DNA of 64,000 nt from Lasiosphaeria ovina (GCA_033439765.1 JAULSN010000004.1:2986001-3050000); one strand, 5' to 3'; shown: positions 1 through 11,255, counted from the first letter of the stretch. Made by a program: numbers and translations. Notes: generated by a model not told the origin, from the letters alone.

Positions 1-1900
1 CTTATAGGCGATAGGATAATGAATTTCCGAATCGGGCCCGACCCGTAACTCTAACGATCTACTAGCCGTTCTAGAGCTCATACACCTCGTTCGACGTAGA
101 AGATATCATCTCGGGCTCGGCGATAGTACGGCTCTCCCGTACTTTTCTAATAATGGCTTTAAGTTACGACGGGCCGCTAACTCGAATAGCGCCCACGATA
201 GCGGTAATAATACCCAACGGGGCCGTTACTAAGATAATATTATCGGCCTAGCTTATAGATTAGCCTATGAATTATATAGTAACCCTCTCTCCGAAGAGCG
301 CTAGTAAGCTGAGTATAATATAGGGGTTAGTATATAGACTATACTGGGAAAACTGTAAGATACGTACGGGGCCAAATTAGTAAATGGATTATTAGAAAAA
401 TCATCTCCGGTATCTATAGCTACGGATATAACGATATAGGCCCCGACGAGGAATCGAAGCTTCTTAGCGGCCAAAATATTAGCGAAGGCTTGAATAAGTA
501 AATCAAAACGTAAGGTATAGCCAGTTACTTTTCTCGGTTTCTCTTAATACCAATAGATTGAGCGCTATAGTAGATTTCGGTAGTACTAAATATCCCAGGC
601 CCCTTTAGTAGTCCTAAAGAAAATAGTCTAGAATGGCTTATTTTTTTCCAAGATTAAATACCGTAGGCCCAACCCCCCGAAGGCCAAATAGGTAGTCCTT
701 AGTACGGGGTAAACCTTAACCCTAGATATATCCCCTCTACGGGGTTCTCAATCCCCAGGGCTCTCCAACTTTATACTTAAATTAAAGTCGAAGCTTTTAC
801 TAACCCCTTACTATAATAAGGCTTATCTTTATTCGCTTTATTTTACCCTATAGAAACTACTATATAGTAAGTCTTTTACAAAACTAAATAGCGACGCTAG
901 CCACTTATCCTCTAAAGGTTCTACCTATAACGCCTATATACGGCTGACCTACTGAGAAATTCATCCGTAGTTCGCCTATTACCCGGTTCCTCTAATATAG
1001 TATACTCTTCTTCCGGAATCCTCAGGCTTTAGGATATAAGGTACTCTATATATTCGCGTTATAGCTGGCGTAGCTAACTACTATATTATTACGGTATAAG
1101 TTAGTATTTAAATAGGATACTTATAGCTACGCGAGGAAGCTAATAAATAGAGATCTACGTGCGTATAGTAAAACCCCTCTCGTAAGGGGCGGTATAGAGT
1201 ACTCTAACCCTATAGCTATAGAGAGCCTTACGGCTAGTCTCGACGATAGCTAATAATTCTAGGAGGCCTTTAGTTATTTGAATACCAAAACTTATAGCTT
1301 TACTATATACTACTATAGTAAGATAGAAGTAGTTAATCTCGGATAACACCCTATATTCCGGCTTATTAGATAAGAGTAGGCGCCATACTCTTAAAATTCG
1401 GGGATTACCGTAAGCTATTACTTACTTATTATTACGGAGGTGTTGGACCAGTTAGCCCGGTCTATCTAGTATAGTATAGTAGCCCGCCTCCTCGTATAGC
1501 GGCGTATTAGTACTAACCCTATCGGCCTCTAGTCCCTCTAGTACGGCGGCGCCAACGCCGGCCAACCAAATACAATATGGAAAAGCTTATATGGGTTACT
1601 AAGAAAACGCTAGCTACGTTAAATAAAGATCAGCTTAAACGTAGACTACCTTATAAAGAGCTAGCTTGGGGAGACCCGCGCGGAGCGCCGCTGTTCAACT
1701 ATACCAATCATTCCAACCCCCTACTTAATTGGGCTATAATAACTATAGTATATGCTATCGCCAAACTACGCCGACTATTAATACGTGAAGTAGCGATACG
1801 ATCGCGTACTACCGAGCCGGTAGGTTAGGCGTTTCAACGGCGCTTAGACGCGTCAAATACAAAGATAAGACTCCTCTTTCCTCTAAAGATTTCGTTATCT
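1..1900. repeat. RIP-degraded AT-rich repeat
   Basis: TpA steps are very frequent while CpA and TpG are scarce, and stop codons fill every frame. This is the expected footprint of repeat-induced point mutation on a former transposon. CpG-containing blocks survive, as RIP prefers CpA. No readable transposase or reverse transcriptase motif remains, so the class of element cannot be given. Short open frames here (for example near 1155-1349 and 1577-1828) have no recognisable protein content. Confidence 0.7.
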
Positions 1901-2127
1901 CTTGAGGAGGGAGCTATTACCTAGGTGGCCATCAGAGGCGCAGGCAAGGCGTTTTCTCTTGCTCCTACCTTCCATTAGATACCACCTTTCTTAGCTGCAT
2001 TTCAGCTCTGGCCGGGTATACTTCTTGGAAGTCTCTCCCGCGCTTTTGTCACTGGTTCTCTATTATTTGCAAGTTTGCCACCTAGTTTTTTCGTTGGAGT
2101 TTGCTTCTTTCCCCAAGCCAGAGAATG

Positions 2128-2403
2128 TTATCCTTGCTTATTGGTAGCTACTTTATTCGGGTCTGTGGCGCCGCCGATGGGATTACGGCTATCGCTATCC
2201 AAGCTATTCTGGATCCTATCCGGGACAACAAAACCGCCCTAGGATCGATTCCCGCGCCGCCATGGGTCTTATCGTCAGAAATCAGAGGAACATCCAACAT
2301 TTTCTGGTCGTGTCTCGTCACACTAGTTGCCTGCATCTATACTGCGCTTCACCTCAAAGAACTCGCCGGTAATTTCGAAGCTGTAACTTTGATAAAAAAG
2401 TAA
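2128..2403 (+). pseudogene. N-terminal fragment of fungal membrane protein with RGT...SC..T motif
   Basis: An open frame starts with a hydrophobic leader (MLSLLIGSYFIRVCGAADG) and runs into a segment with E-I-R-G-T-x-N-I-F-W-S-C-L-x-T-L...A-L-H-L. That pattern resembles the start of a widespread fungal integral-membrane protein family whose members carry a secretion leader followed by RGTxDIxxSCxxTIxxCxWxxxHLN. The frame stops about 90 codons in, where the family normally continues for several hundred residues, and nothing downstream continues it. It lies against the RIP-damaged left edge. I read it as a truncated relic; a spliced gene with a decayed 3' end is the alternative. Confidence 0.4.
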
Positions 2404-3236
2404 CCGCTCGTTAATTTTGGCTGTTCGCTTATTAAACACGATAAATAACAATGAAGTCTTTCACTTTAGCTTTCTATAGTAATTTAGAAGTCCATATATC
2501 CTATGTTCTGTTGGTGCACCATCGCTATATCTAGCAATATATGCTGGGTCGTGAAGTTGTTCCAGCATGCCTAGCCCAAGCCTCTTCTAAGCCTGCTTAG
2601 CGCCATTACACCGCTCTAGTACAAGAAGGAATCTATGTCTCCTATAACTGGAATCATAGGAAGCTATAAATACCATGTAGTGCTTTCCAGAAGGTGTCTA
2701 ATATGGCCCTTTACAAGGTTCACAACGGCAAATGTCGTCGGAGCATATCGTCGTCGGAGCATATCCTAACAGCCTGCCAACAAGTTGTACCGGTTTTGGG
2801 TCCGGAGCAGGTTCGCGTTTCGGTGAATGTCACATGCTATCTCCAGAACCAATCCACTATTCGCCCGCACGCATGTCTTGCTCACCCGGACGCCTTGATT
2901 AATAAGTTCTACCGTCATGATATAAACAGACAAAGCAGGGCCTCGCAAAAGTAGATTGTCGGCCTGCTTAGCGCTACTTGTGGGGTGGAATTTTGCAGTC
3001 GTCAGGGCAAGGCTAGGGTCTGCTTGGTATTAATGGACTCTATCCAGCTGTCATTAAAGAACAGAAATTCGACGGCACCGTGAAGGACCCCATATAAAAC
3101 ACCAACTTAACCAAGATCAAGTTTATAGCCACAATGGCGGACACTAATATATAGAGTCACCACAACATCATCTTAAGGATATAGTCTAATTTCAACAGGG
3201 TCTCGTACGAAACCGAGATTATGTTAAAGAACGTCG
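2404..3236. other. Intergenic, no gene seen
   Basis: Mixed composition and only short unsupported open frames. A near-duplicate of the short string GTCGTCGGAGCATATC occurs in tandem around 2733-2766. No RNA gene or convincing repeat boundary was found. Confidence 0.5.
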
Positions 3237-3640
3237 TCAAGTTCTGAAAGGACTATTACACTCTCTCGATATGTTTCCCTCCCAAAACATTTTACCTGGC
3301 TTCAGGTATCCGAAGGGGTACTGTACTATCCACCGCGAGTCGAAAATCTCGTTGCCGTTGGTGCCAAGTGCCACGGCACACCCCAGCTGTGAGACGGCAG
3401 CAAGGTCATAGTCGTTCACGTAGTTTTGGTCAACATCAGGGGGGTAGACCCATGTGTGGAGGTCAAGCACTCCACCCAAGGGGCCCATTTCGTGGGCGTT
3501 ACAACTGTAGATGAGCTCACTCTGGAACCTGCTCGTGCCGACTTCGCCTAACTCCCAGAAGTAGGCGACCAGGTTTCCGATGTACAACACCCCGAGTTCG
3601 AGAGGGGTGATGTGGCGGGGGTCAAGGTCTGGATCCAGTA
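3237..3640 (-). pseudogene. Unidentified coding remnant
   Basis: The reverse strand holds an open frame of about 130 codons with protein-like composition (segments LGVLYIGNLVAYFWELGEVG and VSQLGCAVALGTNGNEIFDS). Upstream, around 3645, it meets an in-frame stop, and a second unrelated frame covers 3548-3844. I do not recognise a family. It may be the last exon of a spliced gene or a decayed gene. No start codon or splice acceptor could be fixed with confidence. Confidence 0.25.
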
Positions 3641-3844
3641 TAATCTCGAGAAATGACCATCATTGGACAGGGACGGGATATGAGCTGCCAAAGCTGACCT
3701 GGAATCCAATTGTTCACCGGGCGGATAGAGAGCCAAAGGTCCACCTGAAGCAGGCGAGACTACAAAGCCGAGTTCCATCCGAGTTAACTGAGCCGCTAGG
3801 ATGGCGGGAGATTCGGCTACACAAACACAACTTTTATCAACCAA

Positions 3845-4146
3845 AGGCTAGACTAGACTAAACCTTGCGGCCTGACCAGCACATGGTCCTGTTGACAGCA
3901 AAAGTACACTCACCACGTTCATCTCGAATCGTCCACACACGTGATCAAAACCTTGCACCACTGAGGGCAATTGACTCGAAAAAGGCCAAACCGTGCCTTG
4001 GTTGAATTATTAGGTGCGATTATTTATCAATCTATCCATCTTTCCTCTAAATTACCAATCCTCATCCCCTAATTATAGCAACCAGCGTCTAGAAGCCCAG
4101 TCTAATTTTACCACCCATCCTACTCAGCCAACACTTCCTAAGGTAT
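3845..4146. other. Intergenic, 3' flank of the PAN-domain gene
   Basis: AT-richer spacer downstream of the gene on the minus strand. No gene or repeat was recognised. Confidence 0.4.
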
Positions 4147-5289
4147 CTAGTTGACACACGGGCCGGGGAACCACGAGCCGCCCTGGCCAGGGGATGTGAT
4201 ACCATTACCGCCCACACCAAGCGGGCAGCGATCGCCGAGCTGGGGCGGCGCCGGGCTGGTGCCGGCGCTGCTGACCGCGATGGCGAAGAAGCAGGTGCCC
4301 TGCGACGCCAAGAACGACGCGGCGACGCAGTTCTGGCGCGCGTAGCACGACTCGCAGCAGGTCTGCGCGTCAGGCAGGTCGGTGGGGTGCTGGCTGCTGT
4401 CGAGGTCGAGGCGCGACGGGTAGCCGAGCGGCTTGTTGTAGGGCGCGTTGGGGCCGGGCGAGCAGACGGCCAGGCGGGACACGGTGGCCGTCGACGTCAC
4501 CACGGCGCTGGCGGTCGAGTACTGCGTTGTCAGGACCGTGGTGGTGGTGTGGGCTGTTGCGGTGGACGTGGAGAGAGAGGTTGAGTGTAGGGTCGTGGTG
4601 GTGCCGAGGGACACGGCGACGGTGACGGGGGGGCCAGTCGCCGTTGCGATGGCTGTTGCGGTGGTGCCGAGGGTTACGGTGGCGACGGGCGTCGGGATGG
4701 ACAGGCAGCTGCAGGCTTTCGAGATGGCCGAGGAGGCGAACGCTGCGACAAAGGGCGGGAGCTTGGGTGCTCCGCGCGGGGCGATGGGCAGGGCGCTGAT
4801 GTCGGCATCCGGAGAGCGCTTGCGGCCGTTGACGCCGAGGCTGTAGTAGACTGTTGTCGTGGTCCAGGCTGTCGAGGTCGTGGTCGTGACGCCGCTGATG
4901 GTGGACACAGCTTCGCCCGTGACGGTGGTGGTCTCGGTGACGAGTTGTCCGGCGACACTAGTTGCAGTGCTGTTCATGTTTGTTAGTGCCGGGGCTTGTT
5001 CGGGTTGGCTACTTGTCTGTTGCACTTACATTGGCGGCAGATAATCCGTTGACGTGATTGTCGGTCCCTGCACTTGCTTGGTGGACGTGCTGGTCACCGT
5101 CGCGTAGGCGGTGGCCGTCGAGGTCTTAATGCTCAAGAAGCTCGAACAGAATGGTGTCGCCTTGTTCAACTTGAGAACGTCGACGACGATGTTAACAGCC
5201 TTGCATTCATCGACCGGTTTCGGTTTCGGTATAACTGGAGAAGCAGCGACGAGAGGGAGGCCAAAGGCAATGAACTGGGTGAGATGCAT
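4147..5289 (-). CDS. Secreted Thr/Ser-rich protein with C-terminal PAN/Apple-like Cys module
   Basis: Two exons, 5289-5030 and 4969-4147, flank a 60-bp intron (donor GTAAGT, branch CACTAAC, acceptor AACAG). The joined frame encodes 360 residues. It opens with a signal peptide (MHLTQFIAFGLPLVAAS). A long Thr/Ser/Val-rich stretch follows, suited to dense O-glycosylation and containing a dibasic RKR site that could be a Kex2-type cleavage point. The C-terminal third holds spaced cysteines (CSPGP..., QTCCESCYARQNCVAASF, GTCFF) like fungal PAN/Apple modules, which bind protein or carbohydrate. It is probably an exported wall or extracellular protein. There is no obvious GPI-anchor signal at the C-terminus. 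The domain call is by Cys pattern only. Confidence 0.75.
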
Positions 5290-6462
5290 TGTAGCGCGGG
5301 TTGCAGGTAGTTAATTGGAATCCAAAGTGTCTTCAATTCCCAGGGACTGAGGTTGAATTGTCGAGATGCGAGTGATGAGGATTGTTTCTATTCATCGAGG
5401 GATACCATGATGACCTCTATTTATGTTTGTTGAAGCCAACATGTGGTCAGGAGGTTTGCCTTGGACTCATAGACTAGTTGAGGCTTCCAAGCTGAATGTT
5501 CAAGCTGAATGCGTCGTGCATCAACTCAGCCTCTTAGGAGGTCATTGCGAGCGACGCTACTCCTTTTCCCTTCCGTATGGGGAAAATTGCGTAAATATGA
5601 TGGTTTCTCGTGTTGTATTCGGTTCCATGCAGCGCGCTAGGACTCATCCAGTAATCAAGTGCTGAGGATTCAAATGTGGCTTGCTGACGGGCTGTATTGA
5701 GCATTGGGCACCATGGGCCCAATGGGATTTACGCCGAATCAATAGGTCGGGACAAGCACAGCCACCGCCCATGGTTCGATGTTCTGGCGCTTCGGCACCT
5801 TTCTCCGCACAATGCAGTCCCCAAGGAGTCAAAAAATCCCACCCGGCCATCCCGACGGCCTGGGACCGCAAAAGCTTGGTCGCCACGTGGAGAACGCCAC
5901 AGGGACGGGAATTTCTGCATAGCCAATGAGCTGTCCCTGTCTCGACCAAAGCGCTTGGTGTCAGACCGCCCGCCCTCGTATTGCATAGTTGCAGCTGCGC
6001 TAGACAGATCACCCCCCCCCGGGCCGAACCTGCAATATTCAGCTTCTTGCTGTCGGGTTTGTTTATTTGACACTATTCAGGTATGGTTCCAGGCAGGACC
6101 TGCAATGGCGACCTTGATCAGACCGCCTTTTCCACAGGGTCGACAGAGGCCCCTGTTACGCACGTCGTAATTCACAGAGAGTGATGGGTTGAAGAAGGAA
6201 GAAAGAAGTGCAGAGGGCCTTGCATATTGCAGGTAAGTCATTGTTCACCTAGCTTAATTACTTGGCAGTCTTTGACCGGGCACATGAAGTCTTTTCTTCT
6301 TCCTCACATCAATCGATATGCACACTGCGGCGAATACCCTCATTCTTGCTGCTTTGCGCATGATTTAGCTTCTGAGAGTCGCAACACTACGAAGAGAGTG
6401 AAACCAATCCAACGAGTTCGTGCTCCGCACAGTCCCTTTCCCAAGACCAAAGACACACGCCC
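5290..6462. other. Intergenic spacer
   Basis: This contains the upstream region of the PAN-domain gene and the 3' flank of the sorbosone dehydrogenase-like gene, both on the minus strand. A C-run occurs at about 6010-6020. Overlapping open frames around 5644-6170 on both strands look like shadows of GC-rich DNA and have no recognisable product. Confidence 0.45.
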
Positions 6463-7804
6463 CTAGGCGCCGTAAATAACATGGATCTCGCCCGTGCTGT
6501 CGCTCGACACAAACAGGCGGCGCTTGGCATCGAACGCCAGGCCGACGGGGCGGAAGCAGCCGTTGGGACACGAGCCGGTGCTGGGGTTCTCCATGACGGT
6601 GGTGGCGGCGGAGCGGCTGGTGAGGGGCGCGACGGGCTGGCCGTCGGGGCCAAAGGCGACCTTCATGACGCGGTAGCCGTCGGGCGGGCTGCGGTCCCAC
6701 GACCCGTGGAAGCTGATGTACGCCGCGGCGCCGTCGGGCGTCCACTTGATGTCGAGCGGCGCCGTGTGCGACGGGAAGTGGATGCGGGCCTGCTGGCGCG
6801 TCGCGCAGTCGCTGGCCTTGGGCACGCCGTCGGGCGAGAACAGGCTGCCGACGGCCAGCGCGCTCTGGCCGAGCAAGCCCGTGTCCCATGCCGCCACACA
6901 CCCCGGGTAGCCGTAATTGGCGCCGCGCAGCTTGTTGGCCGTGTCGTTGAGCGCGCCGTGGAAGTTGGCCTTCTCGGCCGGGTTCTCGTTGTGCACGTCC
7001 TTGCCGCCGAGCCGGATGTCGTCCATCGAGTTCTCGACCGACCACACGCCGCCGCTGACGGGGTGCTCGCCCATGCCGACGATGTTGCGCAGCCCCCAGC
7101 CCAGCACCTCGCCGCCGGTCGCGTACGCCACCGACGCCGCGCTGATCTTGCTGATGCTGAACGCCTTGATCATGCTGCGCCCGGCCGTCTGCGCCGTCGT
7201 CGCCGTGTCCACGTTGGCCGCCGACCCGATGGCCACGAGCAGCGTGTCCGGGCTGAACTTGGACGTCATCAGCGCCCGCGTCGGGTGCGGCCCGTTGTTC
7301 TGCATGTTGGTGATGACTGTCTTGCCCGTCCCCACGGTGCCGGCGGCCGCGTCGTACGGGTACGCTGTCACTTTCTGCAGGTTGGACACGAAGATGGTCT
7401 TGCCGTCGGCCGCGACGGCCACGCCGTGGTTGGACTGCCCGCCCCCGTCAGCCATGTATGACTAGGATGGGCTCGTGTGGGTTCAGACTTTGACTTACGG
7501 TGCTCTCCGAGATCAGGACCTTGTTGGTGTCGACGCAGACGGTGCTGCCCTGGTCCTTGAGGGTCAGCCGCCGTATGGTGCCGCCCTGCTGCTCGGCGAC
7601 CAGGAGGTTGCCCGCCGGGTCCATGGCGATGCCGCGCGGCGTGCGCAGACCCGTGGCCAAGACACTCGACGTGTATCCCGAGGCCAGCTTCTGGTTGCTG
7701 GTCTTGGACACGCCCGAGCACTGCGCGGCAGCCAGAGGAAGCACCAACATGATGCTGCCCCAGGCCGCGAGCAGCTGTGCCGTCAAGACAGAAAGCCGAG
7801 CCAT
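6463..7804 (-). CDS. Secreted sorbosone/glucose dehydrogenase-like beta-propeller protein
   Basis: Two exons, 7804-7499 and 7434-6463, are separated by a 64-bp intron (GTAAGT donor, CTGAC branch, GGGCAG acceptor), giving 425 residues. A signal peptide (MARLSVLTAQLLAAWGSIML...) targets secretion. Repeats such as GLRTPRGIAMDPAGNLLVAE, SNHGVAVAADGKTIFVSN and PDGAAAYISFHGSWDR match the six-bladed propeller of the soluble quinoprotein glucose/L-sorbosone dehydrogenase superfamily. ENSMDDIRLGGKDVHNENPAE sits where family members carry metal/cofactor loop residues. It probably oxidises a sugar or sugar alcohol outside the cell with a PQQ-type or heme-linked cofactor; substrate and cofactor are not readable from sequence. 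It is one of several secretory-pathway genes between 4.1 and 10.6 kb. Confidence 0.85.
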
Positions 7805-8256
7805 GATTCACGCGCAACTTGTTTACGTCGTCGAAACTGGTGGATAGTGCCGTGGAACAAGCTTCCTTGGCTATGGAGTCTCCAAGAGATGTGCACTTGG
7901 CACGGGAGCGGCGGGGACCTAGTTATGGATTTCGTCTTCTCTCGTTGCCACCAACATGAGCGGACAGGCTGCCTCGCTTAGACACTCCGATAATTACACC
8001 ACCAACTATGCTCGCGCTTGCCAATCGCACGAGAGGCTGACATTGCTCCAGATTATCCATAGCTCTCCTCCAACTGCCAAGCCACTCTGCTCGGCAGCTC
8101 TCCGAGACCGAGCCCGCCCAGGCCAGAGTCTAAGACCTGACCTGCCTCCCCGTGCTCTGCCAAGAAACACATAACCCACCATCATCCGGCAGACGCATGA
8201 ACAATCTACCCACGACCAGCAGATCCGCGCTTGGCGCTGCTCGATTGGGCGCTCGG
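7805..8256. other. Intergenic, promoter side of the dehydrogenase gene
   Basis: This lies between the start of the minus-strand dehydrogenase and the end of the prolyl 4-hydroxylase. No supported gene was seen. Confidence 0.4.
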
Positions 8257-9051
8257 CTAAAAGTCCAGCGGCACGTCGCGCCTCCGCGCCTCTTGGCTCA
8301 GCGGCAGCTGCCTGGTCCAGATGTTCATGCCGACCTTGTCGCCACTGGTCAGCGGCAGGCCGGCGTGCTCGGTCCTCGCATCGCCCTCACCACCACCCCC
8401 AACCAAGTTCTCCCAGAACACGGCGTTGCCCGCGACCGGCCGGAACGTCAGCCCGCTGGCGTACGGCGCGTCGCACTCGGCGAACCCGCGCGCGCACCAC
8501 CGCCCGTCGCGCGGTGCTGGGACAAGCGGGAAGTTGGTGCCGCCGCCCGTCGTACCCGCCGCCACGTGCACGTAGACGAAAAAGCTCGTCGCCCGGTTGC
8601 CGCCGTTGGGTGCTGTCGCATACGCGCCGTCGGCCAGCCAGTCCGTGTGCACGTCGTACTCCTCGCCGGCCGCGTACCGCACCAGCTGCAGCGGCTCGAG
8701 CTGTGCGTCGCGCGCGTCGAAGCCCTGCAGGTCGAGCGCCCGCCGTGCGATGCACGCGGCCACGCTGTCGGCGTGGTGGTCGAGGTCCGTCGACTGCGAC
8801 GTGCGGATGGTCGATTGCTGCGCGGCGCCGTCGGAGCCCGCGACGACGGACCGCCGGAAGCGGGATGCTGTTGCGTTGAGTAAATGTGTCCGCTCGCCGG
8901 GTGTCAGGAAGCCTTCTAGGTACAGGATCAGTGGCGACGACGACACTTTGTAGACCCGGTACGGCGGGTGCGTGCACTCGGCGGCGGTTGTGCTGGCGTC
9001 GGCCGCCGAGGCTAGCACGGCGGCTGCCGCGATAAGCAGAGACAAGATCAT
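8257..9051 (-). CDS. Prolyl 4-hydroxylase alpha-subunit-like 2-oxoglutarate/Fe(II) dioxygenase
   Basis: A single 264-codon exon begins with a signal peptide (MILSLLIAAAAVLASAADA). The jelly-roll metal site is visible: H135 and D137 in YDVHTDW, H229 in RTEHAGLPL, and the 2-oxoglutarate-binding K239 in GDKVGMNIW. Spacing and the YLEGFLTPGERTHLL lead-in match the P4Hc family. The expected reaction is hydroxylation of peptidyl proline in the ER or secretory pathway, coupled to decarboxylation of 2-oxoglutarate. The C-terminus (RRRDVPLDF) has no HDEL-type retention signal. The gene is divergent from the HDEL-bearing PDI-like gene at 9292, with only 240 bp between start codons. The substrate is unknown. 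Confidence 0.9.
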   Translation of the reverse strand: MILSLLIAAAAVLASAADASTTAAECTHPPYRVYKVSSSPLILYLEGFLTPGERTHLLNATASRFRRSVVAGSDGAAQQSTIRTSQSTDLDHHADSVAACIARRALDLQGFDARDAQLEPLQLVRYAAGEEYDVHTDWLADGAYATAPNGGNRATSFFVYVHVAAGTTGGGTNFPLVPAPRDGRWCARGFAECDAPYASGLTFRPVAGNAVFWENLVGGGGEGDARTEHAGLPLTSGDKVGMNIWTRQLPLSQEARRRDVPLDF

Positions 9052-9291
9052 TACAAGCGAGTCAGTCGCCCAGACTATACTACCGAGGCCGGGGCAACGT
9101 GTGGTGTATTATAAATAGAATGGAGAGGGGAAGATGTGCTCGGGTGGTGCGTGTTTCAAGCTGGAAGTGCTCCCATGAATGAACAATGAATGGATGAGTA
9201 ACTGAATTAGCCGGCTCATGCACTGTTGATTATATTCGTCGGAGCGGCACCACACCCTCTCGAACTCTGCAAAATCAATATCCCCGAAGCA
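9052..9291. promoter_or_regulatory. Shared divergent promoter of P4H and PDI-like genes
   Basis: 240 bp separate the two start codons of oppositely oriented genes. A TATAAATA box lies at about 9110-9117, roughly 60 bp upstream of the P4H start, and is AT-rich enough to serve either direction. The arrangement suggests shared regulation. This is inference from spacing and the box only. Confidence 0.5.
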
Positions 9292-10618
9292 ATGGAAAAT
9301 CGAGATTCCTTACGGGCGCTCTCGGTATTGCTGCTGCTGCTGTTGACGTCATCGCAGGTGCATGCCTGGCAGCATGCGAGCCCAGCAGAGCTCCGCGAGG
9401 CGTTGGATGAGTGTGCGCAGACTGTGCTAATCGCCTGTGAGCATTGATTCTCTTCCAATCAAGTCTTGGTGGTAAGGCTAACTCGTGTCCCATTACATCA
9501 GTTGTGCTAGTGAGTTCAGTTATCGACTTAGATACAATTCCTGCCAAGCTAACTCGCGCGCCCTAGCCGGCCCAGTAATTATTTATCACATCGTGGCCTC
9601 ACCAGGAGACGTGTGAGCTAACGCAAGGCAGAAATGATAGCAAAGCGCTCGAAGCGGACTGGGCGGTGGTTGGAGACGCTGCAGACGACACCAAGGTGAT
9701 GAGCGTCGACTGCGCTGCCCATGTATCCGCCTGCATCGAGTTGGATGTAGTGGCCTACCCGGCCGTCCGCCTGTACCACACCGATGGGCGGATGGACCGG
9801 TACAGAGGACCACGGAAATCTGCACCGTGAGTCTCCTCCGTCTGGCAATAATGCGATATCTAGCACCTAATCACACGCCCCCCAGAATCCTCGCATTCCT
9901 CCGCCGCGCCTCGCGCCCCGTAATCACCGAACTCAGCCCCGCGGCCCTGGCCGAATTCACGTCCTCAGACGACATCGTCTTCACGGCCGCGTTCGCGCCC
10001 TCCGAAGCCGGGCTGTACGAAGCGCACTACCGCAGCCTAGCTAGCGAGTACCACGACCAGTTCTCGTTCGGTCTCCTCCTGCCCGTATCACAGCAACAGC
10101 AGCCGTCAGCAGTCCGCTGCCGCAACAACGTCGACGGCGAGAGCTACACCCTGACCGAGCTGTGGCTAGCCGGCGCGCTTGACGAACTGGTCGCGCAGTG
10201 CACAGCACCGCTGATCCTCGAGCCCGGCGGCCGCAAGGAGATTGCCGAGCTGGCGGCGACGGCGGCGGCGCGTGCAGGCAAGGGCATCGTCGTGCACTTC
10301 TTCGCGGCCGCCGACGCGGACAAGGACGCGTACAGGACCGAGGTGCGCGCGCTCGCGAAGAAGTATGCTGACGAGCTGTTATTTACCATTATTGATGCTG
10401 CGCAAAGTCCGGCCATGCCGGCTTTGGCGGGCTTGCCGGATGGAGTGTTGCCGGGTGTGTCGGTCGAGAACCTGGCGACTGGCCAGCTGTTTCCGTATCC
10501 GAGGGGAAGGGAGTTGTCGGCTGCTGCGCTCGAGACGTTTCTGGGCGATGTGGTGGGCGGCGCTGTTGAGCCGTGGGATGGGTCACGGTATGGGGAGGTG
10601 TTGCACGACGAGCTGTAA
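9292..10618 (+). CDS. ER-resident PDI-like thioredoxin-fold protein, C-terminal HDEL, no CxxC
   Basis: The best model has four exons: 9292-9436, an 8-nt microexon 9502-9509, 9606-9826, and 9886-10618 (368 residues). A Leu-rich signal peptide (LSVLLLLLLTSSQVHA) is followed by a thioredoxin-like domain (...TVLIAFVLETCELTQ..., then VVAYPAVRLYHTDGRMDRYRG). Further thioredoxin-like modules follow, and the protein ends in LHDEL, the ER retrieval signal. The usual WCGHCK is absent; only one Cys (ETCEL) lies near the active-site position, so oxidoreductase activity is doubtful. A chaperone or scaffold role is more likely. Introns 1 and 2 have good GTGAGC/GTGAGT donors and GCTAAC boxes. A reading through the nearer CCCAG acceptor at 9575 hits a stop, which is why the acceptor at 9605 was chosen. 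RNA would settle the 5' half. Confidence 0.75.
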
Positions 10619-10940
10619 TTAGTTGGCACAGACTACACTGTGACTGGTGCTCGTTGCAGCACAATGCAGGTGATTATGTCCACTCAGGAATCATGAGAAT
10701 TTCTGTGTCACACATAGCTATTAATTCCTCAGAATTTTGTCTTCGAGCCTCTAGGACGAAGGAGAAGTGGCATTGCTATTTATTTGGCGGCTCGATCCGG
10801 CCAAGGCAATGATAGGCAACGCTAGCCTGGGCTGTTGAAAACATATACCGACACATGTGCCGACTGTGGTGTGGGCGGGGGGTTAATTTAGGTACACAGC
10901 CACTTACCCGGACGCGATGCTGGTCACACCCAGCCAAGAA
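10619..10940. other. Intergenic, no gene seen
   Basis: Spacer between the convergent PDI-like gene and the HET fragment. No repeat or RNA gene was recognised. Confidence 0.4.
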
Positions 10941-11255
10941 CTATTGAGCCTCAAAATAATAGCACGGAAAGTACCAAACAGCAAGCGAATTCAAAGCGGC
11001 GACATGTAATGTTCCCCAGCACATGAAGGGGCTTCGTGAAACCTTGTCGGGCCCCGGATCCTCGTCTGGTTTCCCCGGCGCGTACTCTGGAAGTTGCCAT
11101 GTGTAGGAGAGGGCTGAGAAGTCGGGTGCGTCATCGAGGTGCACTTGGCTCAGCGACAGGAATATGCCATGCGGCTTGGAGTCGTCTTTGCCAATGGAAA
11201 GGAGTCGGATGCAACGGGCGTCCGAAAGAGTTTCGTAGCGGTATTGATGCGCCAT
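10941..11255 (-). pseudogene. HET-domain N-terminal fragment
   Basis: A 104-codon frame begins like fungal HET (heterokaryon incompatibility) proteins: YRYETLSDARCIRLLSIG, then LSQVHLDDAPDFSALSYTW. FSALSYTW is the first conserved HET motif. The rest of the HET domain (the LWIDALCINQ-type and RxWTxQE-type motifs) is missing; after the first motif the frame runs into unrelated sequence and stops. It is a truncated relic, or a first exon whose other exons have been lost. HET proteins trigger cell death on non-self recognition; this one is unlikely to work. Confidence 0.7.

Noticed and set aside
6481..7461. Long plus-strand frame over the sorbosone dehydrogenase gene
   Set aside because: It is an antisense shadow of GC-rich coding sequence, rich in Arg, Ala, Val and Gly, without motifs; the minus strand has signal peptide, intron and family blocks.
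9434..9633. PDI-like gene read as a pseudogene because the CCCAG acceptor at 9575 leads to stops
   Set aside because: The microexon plus acceptor at 9605 gives one open frame through to HDEL with good splice signals, so an intact gene is simpler.
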